Shown here: piece after piece, positions 17,720-26,129 of the stretch | Layout: every line of letters begins with the position of its first letter | How positions within the stretch are numbered: position 1 is the first letter of the stretch | The notes under the pieces: model-generated | Databases searched by the model: none | What the model was told of the DNA's origin: nothing | Seen by the model: only the letters and a program-made list of their open reading frames with translations | Program-made: the position numbers and the translations under genes | NCBI RefSeq assembly: GCF_000143765.1 | Contig: NZ_GL379772.1 | Span: 357,093 to 421,092, forward strand | Length of the DNA stretch: 64,000 nucleotides | Direction of reading: 5' to 3' | DNA from: Sphingobacterium spiritivorum ATCC 33861 | GTDB lineage: Bacteria; Bacteroidota; Bacteroidia; Sphingobacteriales; Sphingobacteriaceae

Positions 17720-18417
17720 TAGTTAATTGTCTTAAAAGTCCAGATATGTGTATTCGCAAGCACATGCACAATTCCTGTAGTTGTTTCTATACCTGACGTC
17801 TGACAGACTGAACGCAAATCCAGCTTTTTAGGATCTTTAGTCGGATCTTCATATCGGCCATTGACAAGAAGGTCTTTTTCACCTACTACTTTATTCAGGT
17901 AGACTACCTTAGGTTTTTCAGAGAATATACCGCTTCCGTTGTATCCATCCAGACTTTCCACGTTGACCCATAAGGTAAGATTAGACACCGAAGTCTTATA
18001 TTCACTCCAGGTCTGTGCCAAATCCGGCCAGTTAACCTGTCTTTCGGGAATAAAATACAGACCTATAGAATCTTTTAACATTTGTGGTGTAAAGTATTTA
18101 AACAGGGAATCTAACGTATAGTTGAGACGTTCATCTTTCTTGCGTACTTCAGCCTGTTTCAGCGCCAGAAAGTTAGCAATAGAATAATCGTTAGGCACAA
18201 AGAAAGTACCACGGCTATTCACAAGGTCTTTAAGCCCTGCTTTATCTATAATCAGAATAGTGGTATCAAACATATTCCGGGAATGCGATTTCAAAAAGTC
18301 ATAGGTCGTCATATTGACCTTAGCCTGATGTATGCCTCCGTCAATTACCGGATCTTTCTTACAAGATACCGCAAATAGACCAATGGTACATAATATGAGG
18401 ATAATATTCGTTTTCAT
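17719..18417 (-). CDS. Fasciclin-domain lipoprotein of the SusCD operon
   Basis: A 232-residue lipoprotein with a short signal peptide ending FAVSC (Cys19) and then KKDP. The mature part carries one fasciclin (FAS1)-like fold: TTYDFLKSHSRN near the start, GTFFVPNDYSIANFL (about residues 70-84), the H1-type motif of FAS1, and GIVHVLANTHIW near the C-terminus, the H2-type motif. FAS1 domains usually mediate adhesion or ligand binding. The gene lies 18 bases after susD and overlaps the next by one base, so it is part of the operon. Fasciclin genes are recurrent partners of SusCD in Sphingobacteria. Confidence 0.82.
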   Translation of the reverse strand: MKTNIILILCTIGLFAVSCKKDPVIDGGIHQAKVNMTTYDFLKSHSRNMFDTTILIIDKAGLKDLVNSRGTFFVPNDYSIANFLALKQAEVRKKDERLNYTLDSLFKYFTPQMLKDSIGLYFIPERQVNWPDLAQTWSEYKTSVSNLTLWVNVESLDGYNGSGIFSEKPKVVYLNKVVGEKDLLVNGRYEDPTKDPKKLDLRSVCQTSGIETTTGIVHVLANTHIWTFKTIN

Positions 18418-18435
18418 GAGTTCTTTATTTAGCGT

Positions 18436-19968
18436 TTAGTAGCGACCCATCCAATATGGATTCTGTGTAATCAGTCTGTTTGTATTAATATTGTTGTTGT
18501 GAATCGGGAAAAGATAGCCTTTTTGTTCAAACCGTGTTCTGTCCATTGACCATGAAGTGAGCAGACTCACCAAGGTATAATTCCCTGATATGCGGATATT
18601 GCGGACAATATCAAAGTAATTTTGCCCCTCACCTACCAACTCCCGCTGTCTTTCCTGCAGGATAGTACGTTTCAGATTTATTGTAGAGGAGACAGGATTT
18701 GCACCGGCACGTGCCCGGACTTTATTCATCTCGATCAAAGCCTCTCCCGGTCTGCTTGTTGCTTCCAGTGCCTCCGCTTTTAACAGAATCATATCCGCCA
18801 GTCGGAAGATAACCATATTACTTTCCGTTCTCGGATCAGAACTTGATGCCGGATTTTTATAAACAACATCTGAATACTTCATCAGGGAGTTGACATCTGG
18901 TGTATTGGTAGATCTGAAAAACTGAGTTCTGCGGATATCGTTAGGATTGGCCACTACTTCATAAAGTAAATCCAGTTTTGGTGTTTCCCCAAAATAGGTA
19001 GGCACAGCATATGGCATATTCCGGATGATATCAGAACTGACTGTCAGGAAACCTACCGAGCAACTGTTATTATTATCCGTTCCTAATGCCTGACTAAAAG
19101 CACTGGATTCATTTTCTGCATCTTTATTGGTAATGACAAAAATATTTTCACGTGCTGTGGCATCTTTAAATACATCGCGAATAGCATCGCGGCCTTGCAA
19201 CGCAAAATAATCCGCACGGTTGATAATTGAATCGGTATAAAGAATTGTCTTTGCATAATCATTTTCCCATGCAGTAGTATGCGCCAGCAATGCCAGAGCA
19301 GCAGCCTTACTCGCTCTTCTCCTGCCTTCGGTATTTATACCTTCCCAGGTTAACAAAGAAGAGGCTTTTTGGGCATCAGTCATTATAAACTTGAGGATTT
19401 CCTCAGTAGAAGTACGCCCTTTTAACACTCCCTGTCCCGCCGTTGTCGTAGCCTCTGTTTGTAAAGGAAGATCTCCCCATACCCTAGTCATATAGAAATA
19501 AGCCAGCGCACGTAGAAAATACGCTTCCCCTAACAGATAACTTTTACGGCCGGGCTCAAACTGATCATCCGGGATCTTTGGAATATTCTCAATAGCCGCA
19601 CTGGAAGCATCTACGATCCGGTACCAGTTTTTCCAGTTGTGCACACCTTCTTCACGGTATGGTGTAACAAAATTGCCTCCAGTATAGATGCCCGTATAGT
19701 TGGTACTTTCTTTTGAAGTCATGATACCTATCGGGCCATCTCCCCAGATAAAAAATGCCTGATTAGTTACATGTGCTTTACGAAAAAGCGAATAAGTACC
19801 GGCTAAAGCGCTGTTGGCTTCACGTTCATTCTTCCAATAAGTATCTGCATACGTATCATTACGAAGTTTATTCTCCAGATCCTTTTCACAAGAGCTCAAT
19901 GATACTACTGCTGCAAGCATAGGAAGGATGGTATATTTGGTGCTATATAATTTTAAAAGTCTTTTCAT
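18436..19968 (-). CDS. SusD/RagB family nutrient-binding outer membrane lipoprotein
   Basis: A 510-residue SusD-like protein. The lipoprotein signal ends SLSSC (Cys27), followed by EKDLENKLRNDTYAD, the usual start of the mature SusD protein. YFLRALAYFYMTRVWGDLPL (about residues 149-168) is the TPR-like SusD signature, and a C-terminal RagB/SusD part with LKRTILQERQRELVGEGQNYFDIVR is also typical. It binds the ligand at the cell surface as the lid of the SusC transporter. The start is 11 bases after the susC stop. The ligand is unknown: no glycoside hydrolase, peptidase or sulfatase is in the operon. Confidence 0.95.
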   Translation of the reverse strand: MKRLLKLYSTKYTILPMLAAVVSLSSCEKDLENKLRNDTYADTYWKNEREANSALAGTYSLFRKAHVTNQAFFIWGDGPIGIMTSKESTNYTGIYTGGNFVTPYREEGVHNWKNWYRIVDASSAAIENIPKIPDDQFEPGRKSYLLGEAYFLRALAYFYMTRVWGDLPLQTEATTTAGQGVLKGRTSTEEILKFIMTDAQKASSLLTWEGINTEGRRRASKAAALALLAHTTAWENDYAKTILYTDSIINRADYFALQGRDAIRDVFKDATARENIFVITNKDAENESSAFSQALGTDNNNSCSVGFLTVSSDIIRNMPYAVPTYFGETPKLDLLYEVVANPNDIRRTQFFRSTNTPDVNSLMKYSDVVYKNPASSSDPRTESNMVIFRLADMILLKAEALEATSRPGEALIEMNKVRARAGANPVSSTINLKRTILQERQRELVGEGQNYFDIVRNIRISGNYTLVSLLTSWSMDRTRFEQKGYLFPIHNNNINTNRLITQNPYWMGRY

Positions 19969-19979
19969 GGCAATATTTA

Positions 19980-22900
19980 TTAAAAGTCAAACTGAAGTCC
20001 TAAAGTGAATTTTTTAGGAATCGGATACCCGTCTCCGTAGTCATTTCCCTGTCCGTCCACACGCTCTGCATCGATTCCTGAAAACTTCTGGAATAAAGCA
20101 ACATTATCCATATTTCCGTACAACCTGAAGGAGTTCAGCTTAAGTCTTTGCATCCACTCGTGATTTGCCGGTCTGAAATTATACGCTAAGCTGATATTAC
20201 GGATACGGATGTACCATCCCGGCTCCATAAACATAGATTGTCCGGTTCTCCATACATATAAGCCCATGTATGGATTGGCTGCAGGATATTTCGCCTGATC
20301 GCCTTCTCTTTGCCAGAAGTCGTAAGCATTCAGATCGACGACAGAAGCTTTGGCAAAATCCTCAGGGTTGCCATAGAAAAAGCCATTTGACATTCTTTGT
20401 GCAAAAGTCCTGTTCATAATATCACGTCCGAATGTAAAAGTCGTCAACACCTGAAGCGTAAAGTCTTTATAGCTGAAAAAGTTGGTCAGACCACCTGTTA
20501 CTTTTGGATTGGCATTACCATAGAAGGTCATATCATTTTCACCAATATTGTCTGAAATCTTATAATCACCATTGACATCTACCCAATTCGGGTAACCTGG
20601 TTTCAAAGTCCCCCATTTGGTAGAACCTACAGCACCCGTGTATGGATTCGTAATGATATCTTGCTGAGAAGAAATAGCTCCATTAACTAAATAACCATAA
20701 TACATGTTTAATGGCATGCCTACAACATATACAGCAGACCCGTAGTACAAATCTCTGTTTCCATTAGGAAGCTGGGTAACCATATTTCTGTTTATAGAAA
20801 TATTGATGGAAGGATTCCACTGAAAAGCACTGGACTGGCTAAAGACCTTTCCAAGTAAATTGATTTCTAACCCGGTATTCCTGACACCTGCAGCATTCGT
20901 AAATGTATTGTCGTAACCTGTATATTCCGGAAACAAAATACGAAGCATTTGTCCTGTGGTCTCACGTTTGTACACATCGACATTCAGGTTGATACGGTTA
21001 TTCAACAGATAAGCATCCAATCCGAGATTCCATTCATTTGATTCCTGCCACGTGATATCATCATTAGTAATCCCATTATAGTTTGGAATAACCGATGCTA
21101 CTCCGCCGTAAGAAGGAGCTTCTGATCCCGGATAGCGTCCATTACCGGCTAAGTATGCATTGTAACGGTCATAATCAGTAATAGAACTTTCGTCTCCGGT
21201 ACGTCCCCAGCTGGCTCTCAGCTTCAGCTCATTCACCCAACCCAGATCCTGCACAAATTCTTCTTCAGACAATAACCAACCTGCGGCCAATGAAGGGAAA
21301 TATCCCCATTTATTATTTTTACCGAAACGGGAGGAAGCATCTGCACGCCATACGGCATCAAAAAGATACTTGCTCTTATAATCGTAATGCAATGCTCCTA
21401 AAAAAGAAAGTTTGGAATAAGTAGACAAGTTAGTATTTCCCTGCAGATTAGTACCCTGTACACCTTTGACCACCTGAATATTGTCACTTGGAATACCGCG
21501 TCCCAACAGGAACATAGATTCATTTCTCCGCGTTTCAAATTCCTGAATCAGGTTTACACTGAATGCATGCTTATCTTCAAATGTTCTGTTCCACATCAGG
21601 TTATTTGTCAATACATATTTTTTGTATTGAGAATAACTTGACTTCGCAACAGCTAAACCATCGCTGTTTATTTCAGAAGGTGAAGCAAAATCATTTTTGG
21701 CAGTCGAATAACTGATGATATTACGAGTACTGATCCGGAAATCTCTCAGGAAAGTATAGCGCAATTCTCCAACACCATTGAGACTCACATCTACATTATC
21801 ATCACGCTGATATTCATACGGATTAAGAATACTGTTAAGATCTTTCTGCGTTAGTTGCAGTAAAGAAGAAGGCATATTCACGGGACTAACGGTAAAGATA
21901 TCGCGGTAATTATTTACTTTACTAAAGTCTGTACTTCCCTTTCCATCAAACCGACGGGACGTGGAAGCTCTTAAATTGGTTAGCAATTCCAGATCCTTAT
22001 TGATTTTGAATAGAATATTAGAAGTAAATGAATAGCGTTTCAGTCCTGTATTAAGTACCACCCCTTTTTCATCGTAATATCCTCCGCTGACACGGTAATT
22101 CAAATTCTCGTTTCCACCCGAAATTGCAATATCCGCATTGTGAACCTTTCCGGACTGGTAAAATAAATCCTGATAATCATTACTGTTGTTAAAAGATGGG
22201 TTTAAGCTGTCCGTTAACATCTGTGGTAAACCATTTTGCAGTTGTGCATCAGTTGCATACTGATAAATCAGATCCAGCTTTTTACGTCTTTCTGCTGCAC
22301 CAATTAATGTACCCACTTTACTTGGTGTTGAAATATAACCGTGATAAGTGTTCACACTCAGACGTGGTTTTCCGGAGGAACCTCTCTTGGTCTTGATAAG
22401 TATTACACCGTTTGCAGCCCGTGAACCATATAATGCTGCAGCTGATGCATCTTTCAGAACGTCAACAGATTCAATATCATTGGGATTTAAACTCGCCAGA
22501 TAATTGGTTCCGGTTGTATTAAATGCCTTCACTTCGTCATCAGATACCGGTATCCCATCAATAACGTACAGCGGATTACTATACAGGTCATCTGTGTTAA
22601 AACCTTCTGTAGAGTTTGAAATTTTGGTATTTCCACGTATAACCAGAGAAGTCTTAACACCGGGTTGACCAGTGAAATTCTGCACGTTGACCCCCGGAAG
22701 CTTTCCTTGCAATAAGATATCAATACTAGCCGCAGGCAAATTCTCAATATCTTTTGATGTAATAGAAGCTATAGAACCCGTAGCTTTTTTACGATTAATG
22801 GTCGTATATCCTGTAACAACAACCTCACTTAGTTCATCAGAAGATTCCTCCATAACCACATCGATACGGCTTCTTCCGTTTACGGAGACTTCTACAGAAT

Positions 22901-23156
22901 TATGCCCGATTAACTTGAAGACGAGAACATCAGATGGTCCGGCATTAATGCTATATTGACCATTAATATCAGTCCCTGAAGCTGTTTTGGGATTAGACTT
23001 TACATTTACAGTTACACCGGCTAAAGGTGTTGTCCCTGAAGTTACCTTACCGGAAACGCCTGTTTGTGCAGCACTGTAATAAAAGTAGGAGGAAAATAGC
23101 AAAGTCAACACTAAAGGTCCTGACCTTCTAAAAAGTTCGAAAATCTTAATAATCAT
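19980..23156 (-). CDS. SusC/RagA family TonB-linked outer membrane transporter
   Basis: A 1058-residue TonB-dependent transporter. Residues 1-30 form a signal peptide. Residues about 32-105 form a carboxypeptidase-regulatory-like domain (GVSGKVTSGTTPLAGVTVNV). The plug domain follows, with PAASIDILLQGKLPGVNV and then DVLKDASAAALYGSRAANG, the SusC/RagA signature. The remainder is a 22-stranded barrel ending KKFTLGLQFDF, with a terminal Phe as required for barrel assembly. There is no N-terminal FecR-interacting (STN) domain, so control by a FecR/sigma pair is unlikely. It is the first gene of the operon, with promoter elements and two palindromes upstream. Confidence 0.97.
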   Translation of the reverse strand: MIIKIFELFRRSGPLVLTLLFSSYFYYSAAQTGVSGKVTSGTTPLAGVTVNVKSNPKTASGTDINGQYSINAGPSDVLVFKLIGHNSVEVSVNGRSRIDVVMEESSDELSEVVVTGYTTINRKKATGSIASITSKDIENLPAASIDILLQGKLPGVNVQNFTGQPGVKTSLVIRGNTKISNSTEGFNTDDLYSNPLYVIDGIPVSDDEVKAFNTTGTNYLASLNPNDIESVDVLKDASAAALYGSRAANGVILIKTKRGSSGKPRLSVNTYHGYISTPSKVGTLIGAAERRKKLDLIYQYATDAQLQNGLPQMLTDSLNPSFNNSNDYQDLFYQSGKVHNADIAISGGNENLNYRVSGGYYDEKGVVLNTGLKRYSFTSNILFKINKDLELLTNLRASTSRRFDGKGSTDFSKVNNYRDIFTVSPVNMPSSLLQLTQKDLNSILNPYEYQRDDNVDVSLNGVGELRYTFLRDFRISTRNIISYSTAKNDFASPSEINSDGLAVAKSSYSQYKKYVLTNNLMWNRTFEDKHAFSVNLIQEFETRRNESMFLLGRGIPSDNIQVVKGVQGTNLQGNTNLSTYSKLSFLGALHYDYKSKYLFDAVWRADASSRFGKNNKWGYFPSLAAGWLLSEEEFVQDLGWVNELKLRASWGRTGDESSITDYDRYNAYLAGNGRYPGSEAPSYGGVASVIPNYNGITNDDITWQESNEWNLGLDAYLLNNRINLNVDVYKRETTGQMLRILFPEYTGYDNTFTNAAGVRNTGLEINLLGKVFSQSSAFQWNPSINISINRNMVTQLPNGNRDLYYGSAVYVVGMPLNMYYGYLVNGAISSQQDIITNPYTGAVGSTKWGTLKPGYPNWVDVNGDYKISDNIGENDMTFYGNANPKVTGGLTNFFSYKDFTLQVLTTFTFGRDIMNRTFAQRMSNGFFYGNPEDFAKASVVDLNAYDFWQREGDQAKYPAANPYMGLYVWRTGQSMFMEPGWYIRIRNISLAYNFRPANHEWMQRLKLNSFRLYGNMDNVALFQKFSGIDAERVDGQGNDYGDGYPIPKKFTLGLQFDF

Positions 23157-23197
23157 AATATGGATTTAGTTAGCTACATGTAAACCACATGTTTCGG

Positions 23198-23228
23198 CCA
23201 AGGTAGTAATAATGCTACATTTTAGAAA
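23198..23228 (-). promoter_or_regulatory. Probable susC promoter
   Basis: On the minus strand TTTC (23228-23225), 19 bases, then TACCTTGG (23205-23198). Each element has one mismatch to TTTG/TAnnTTTG but the spacing is exact. Transcription would start near 23191, about 35 bases before the ATG. Confidence 0.5.
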
Positions 23229-23263
23229 CCGTCCAGATCATGCGTTTTTTAATGCTTGTCTAT

Positions 23264-23297
23264 GCAAACGTTTGTCTTTACAAACTCAAACGTTTGC
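23264..23297. promoter_or_regulatory. Two LacI/PurR-type operator palindromes
   Basis: CAAACGTTTG occurs twice, at 23265-23274 and 23287-23296, inside GCAAACGTTTGT and TCAAACGTTTGCG. The centres are 22 bp apart, two helical turns. The central CpG and the half-site AAACG match LacI-family operators such as the PurR box. They lie roughly 75-105 bases upstream of the likely transcription start, so they may bind an activator or support looping. No LacI-family gene is in the window. Confidence 0.65.
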
Positions 23298-23749
23298 GTA
23301 ATTTTCACATTTTTTAACACTTAAATGTTATGTAAATTAAATCCTACAAAAATGACGGATTTAAAGGGACATTTGTATTTTGGAATAAAACGGTTTAGTT
23401 TTCCCTGGCGTGGGTAACTTCACAATGGCAACAAACACATCATCTTTTAAAACGGAAATAAGTAAAAGAGATAAACCATCAGAATACTTTCTTACTTCAG
23501 GACAAGCTATAGCTATAAGAATCTTTCTTCAAATCCGGGATTTTTTTTGATTGTACCGGAATGTCAGAACGGGAGGCGTATGTATAGAGGGAAGAAAGAC
23601 AAGATTAAATATTACGACTAAAAAATCTTCTTAGCTATCCAGTTACCTGTGGATATATCTGTAAACGGAAAGCATACAATAAAAGGATTTGTGAATACAT
23701 TTGGCCGCTTGACATAAACAAAGAAATACTTGAGGAACAATATAAAATA

Positions 23750-23785
23750 ACAAAGCCTTCCAGTTTTATACTGAAAGGCTTTGTT
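23750..23785 (-). terminator. Terminator of the second tRNA-Asn
   Basis: On the minus strand AACAAAGCCTT pairs with AAGGCTTTGTT, with an inner CAGT/ACTG stem, followed by ATTTTATA. Confidence 0.85.
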
Positions 23786-23792
23786 CCATTTG

Positions 23793-23866
23793 CTCCTGAA
23801 GCTGGGCTCGAACCAGCGACCCTCTGATTAACAGTCAGATGCTCTAACCAGCTGAGCTATTCAGGA
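23793..23866 (-). tRNA. tRNA-Asn (GTT), copy 2
   Basis: Same structure as copy 1: acceptor TCCTGAA/TTCAGGA, anticodon GTT, GGTTCGAGCC T arm, 74 nt, no encoded CCA. One D-loop base differs from copy 1. The upstream promoter is weaker: TTTG (23935-23932), 22 bases, then TACTTG (23909-23904). Confidence 0.95.
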
Positions 23867-23992
23867 ATGACTGTTACTTTATTGGCTTCCCTTTAAAGTG
23901 ATGCAAGTATCGGAAGTTTATCTGAAACGTGCAAATATTTTTTCATTTTACATATCAACTACCTCGCTTTCAAGCGAAATAATTTTCATCTT

Positions 23993-25372
23993 TTACAGAT
24001 GGACTTCGCTCAACAATAAGGTCACGAATGTAAAGTAGATCAAAAGGCCGGTTACATCGACCAATGTCGATACAAAAGGTGCTGAAGAGCTTGCCGGATC
24101 TGCTCCAAGTTTTTTCAGTAAAAACGGAAGCATGGATCCAGTAAGAGAACCCCATAACACGACACACACTAATGAAAGACTCACGACTACCCCTATGATT
24201 GCCCAATGATCACCGTAGGCATGCGAAAAACTCTGCCAGGTAGCGATACGGATAAAACCCAACGTCCCGAGAATAAGCCCGAGAAATAATCCGGACAAAA
24301 ACTCTCTTTTCATTACCCGCCACCAATCTGACAATGTTACCTCCCCGAGAGCCATAGCCTGAATAATCAATGTCGAAGCCTGTGAACCACTATTACCCCC
24401 GCTGGACATAATGAGAGGCACCAGCGCGAATAATGCAATGACGGTAGCCAATTGTGCCTCAAAATGCTCAATAACTGTCGCCGTCAGTAATTGGCCAAGA
24501 AAAAGGATTACCAGCCAACCCGCCCGCTTCTTAACCAGGTGAGAGATAGCTACATCAAGGTAAGGCTCATCAAGTGCCTCTGTTCCTCCGAAGCGTTGCA
24601 TATCTTCTGTATATTCTTCGTTTGCAACCCAAAGGATATCATCTATCGTCACAATCCCTAACATGATATCCTGATCATCGACAACAGGGAGCGCCACACG
24701 ATTGTTCATACGGAACACAGTAACCGCTTCTTCCTGCGGATCATTCGCCTTTAATGAAATCAATCTGTTATCAATCAGATCACCTACTACAGCATCTTCC
24801 TTTGCAATGAGAACATCCCGGATCCGAAGGTCATCAATCAGCTTACCGTTTCCATCGATGACATACAGTACATCAATAGTCTCCGATGCATTACCATACC
24901 GACGGATGTGATCCAAAACCCTTGGCATATTCCAGTACTCCTTTACCGTGATGTAATCGGGTGTCATCAGACGCCCTACACTATCTTCAGGATAGCCAAG
25001 TAAAGAGAGTGCCTCTTTCCGCTCTTGCGGAGTAAGCATGATGATCAGCTGTTTTACAACATCACCTTTCAGCTCACTGAAAAACGAAGTCCGGTCATCC
25101 GGGGGCATCTCATTTAAGATTTCACGAACTTTCGAAGGGGGAAGTTTTTTGAAGACTCTCTCCTGAGTGGGGAAGTCTAAAATCCGGAATACATTTACTG
25201 CGCGATTCAAACTAAGGACCTCCAGAAAAAGGGCAGCGTGTTCGGGCAATTCATCTATTAACTCTTCAACATCTGAGATGTTCAGTTCGTTCAAATATTC
25301 GGCAAGCTCCTCCAAGTTTTGCGACTCGAAAAGTTGCTCTACGCGTTCCACCTGCATTTCCAAATTCTCCAT
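23993..25372 (-). CDS. mgtE: Magnesium transporter MgtE
   Basis: A 459-residue magnesium channel of the inner membrane. The N-terminal helical MgtE_N domain (about residues 30-130) includes LPPSKVREILNEMPPDDRTSF. Two CBS domains follow (about 135-255) that sense cytoplasmic magnesium. The C-terminal part has five membrane segments with GGNSGSQASTLIIQAMALGE near residue 325, the signature of the pore entrance, and a conserved Asp in GADPASSSAPFVSTLVD. Full length for the family. It is monocistronic. No magnesium riboswitch was recognised in the leader. Confidence 0.96.
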   Translation of the reverse strand: MENLEMQVERVEQLFESQNLEELAEYLNELNISDVEELIDELPEHAALFLEVLSLNRAVNVFRILDFPTQERVFKKLPPSKVREILNEMPPDDRTSFFSELKGDVVKQLIIMLTPQERKEALSLLGYPEDSVGRLMTPDYITVKEYWNMPRVLDHIRRYGNASETIDVLYVIDGNGKLIDDLRIRDVLIAKEDAVVGDLIDNRLISLKANDPQEEAVTVFRMNNRVALPVVDDQDIMLGIVTIDDILWVANEEYTEDMQRFGGTEALDEPYLDVAISHLVKKRAGWLVILFLGQLLTATVIEHFEAQLATVIALFALVPLIMSSGGNSGSQASTLIIQAMALGEVTLSDWWRVMKREFLSGLFLGLILGTLGFIRIATWQSFSHAYGDHWAIIGVVVSLSLVCVVLWGSLTGSMLPFLLKKLGADPASSSAPFVSTLVDVTGLLIYFTFVTLLLSEVHL

Positions 25373-26129
25373 ATCGGGCCTTACTTTATTTTTGAATTTT
25401 ACATTCGGGTAATTATTTTAGTTCTGCAAAAATCGTTTTTTTTGATGGAATATTATAACCTAAAATAACATCTCTAAAAATAATTGTTTGAACACTCATT
25501 TTTTGAAAAGAAAGAGTGAATTTAAGAACGGGTCATCAATCGAAATTTCACAGTTGTCCCTCACTTTATCTGCTACATTTTTAGAAGCGAAGGCTTATTT
25601 ATAAAATACTAAAAACGCCAAAATGTCACTAAAATAAAACCAACATTATCTGCACCATCTACTTCCATTCTGAATACAAGTTCTCATCAAAACACATATA
25701 CTTTAATGCGACCAGGCAGCACAGGTTTTTACAGGTATCTCCCGGCTGCACCCCTACTCAGCAGAAAAGCATAAATTCATAATCTTCATCGCCGCAGAGA
25801 AGAAAACGAGGCATCTGTTATTTTTCACATCCTGTACAGGATCGAATATCAAATCCTTAATTCCTATTAGAAATTAGCAAAAGAAAATGTACATTAGCAA
25901 TCTGTATTTTACAGTATCCACATCCTGAAATCTATAAGATAAAAGGAACTTTAAAAGCATAAATACATATAAAAATGCATTATTTAACGTGTTTTAAAAA
26001 TTATTTTAAATAATTAAAATTCAGTTTATTAAACTATATAATATAAATAATAAAAGCATATAAATTACATTATTTAAACTAAAAATATTAGCAAATTCGA
26101 AATTAGCCACTTTTGTTAATCATAACATA
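25373..26129. other. 757-base gene-free region, very AT-rich at its right end
   Basis: No reading frame of note on either strand. A 14-bp palindrome ATCCTGTACAGGAT lies at 25829-25842. Bases 25960-26110 are mostly A and T with many A-tracts, as in an upstream promoter region. A near -7 element, CACTTTTG, ends at about 26116, 13 bases before the next ATG. Nothing else could be assigned. Confidence 0.5.

Larger units (their letters stand above)
23157..23792. other. Intergenic region upstream of susC
   Basis: 636 bases. They hold the susC promoter, the paired palindromes and, at the far end, the terminator of the second tRNA-Asn (23750-23785). A 41-codon frame at 23425-23550 (plus) and another short frame after it may be remnants of a broken gene, but no family was recognised. 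Confidence 0.6.

Noticed and set aside
16187..23868. Calling the block between the tRNA-Asn copies a genomic island with att sites
   Set aside because: No integrase or excision gene is present and the tRNA flanks differ, so only the direct repeat is reported, as a finding.
23960..24206. Short minus-strand frame overlapping the mgtE 3' end
   Set aside because: A shadow in another frame; mgtE is intact and full length.
25170..25560. Magnesium-sensing riboswitch before mgtE
   Set aside because: No conserved helices or loops of the known magnesium leader could be recognised.
25829..25842. 14-bp palindrome ATCCTGTACAGGAT in the gene-free stretch
   Set aside because: A single occurrence without a partner site or a nearby promoter; it may be chance, so no regulatory call is made.
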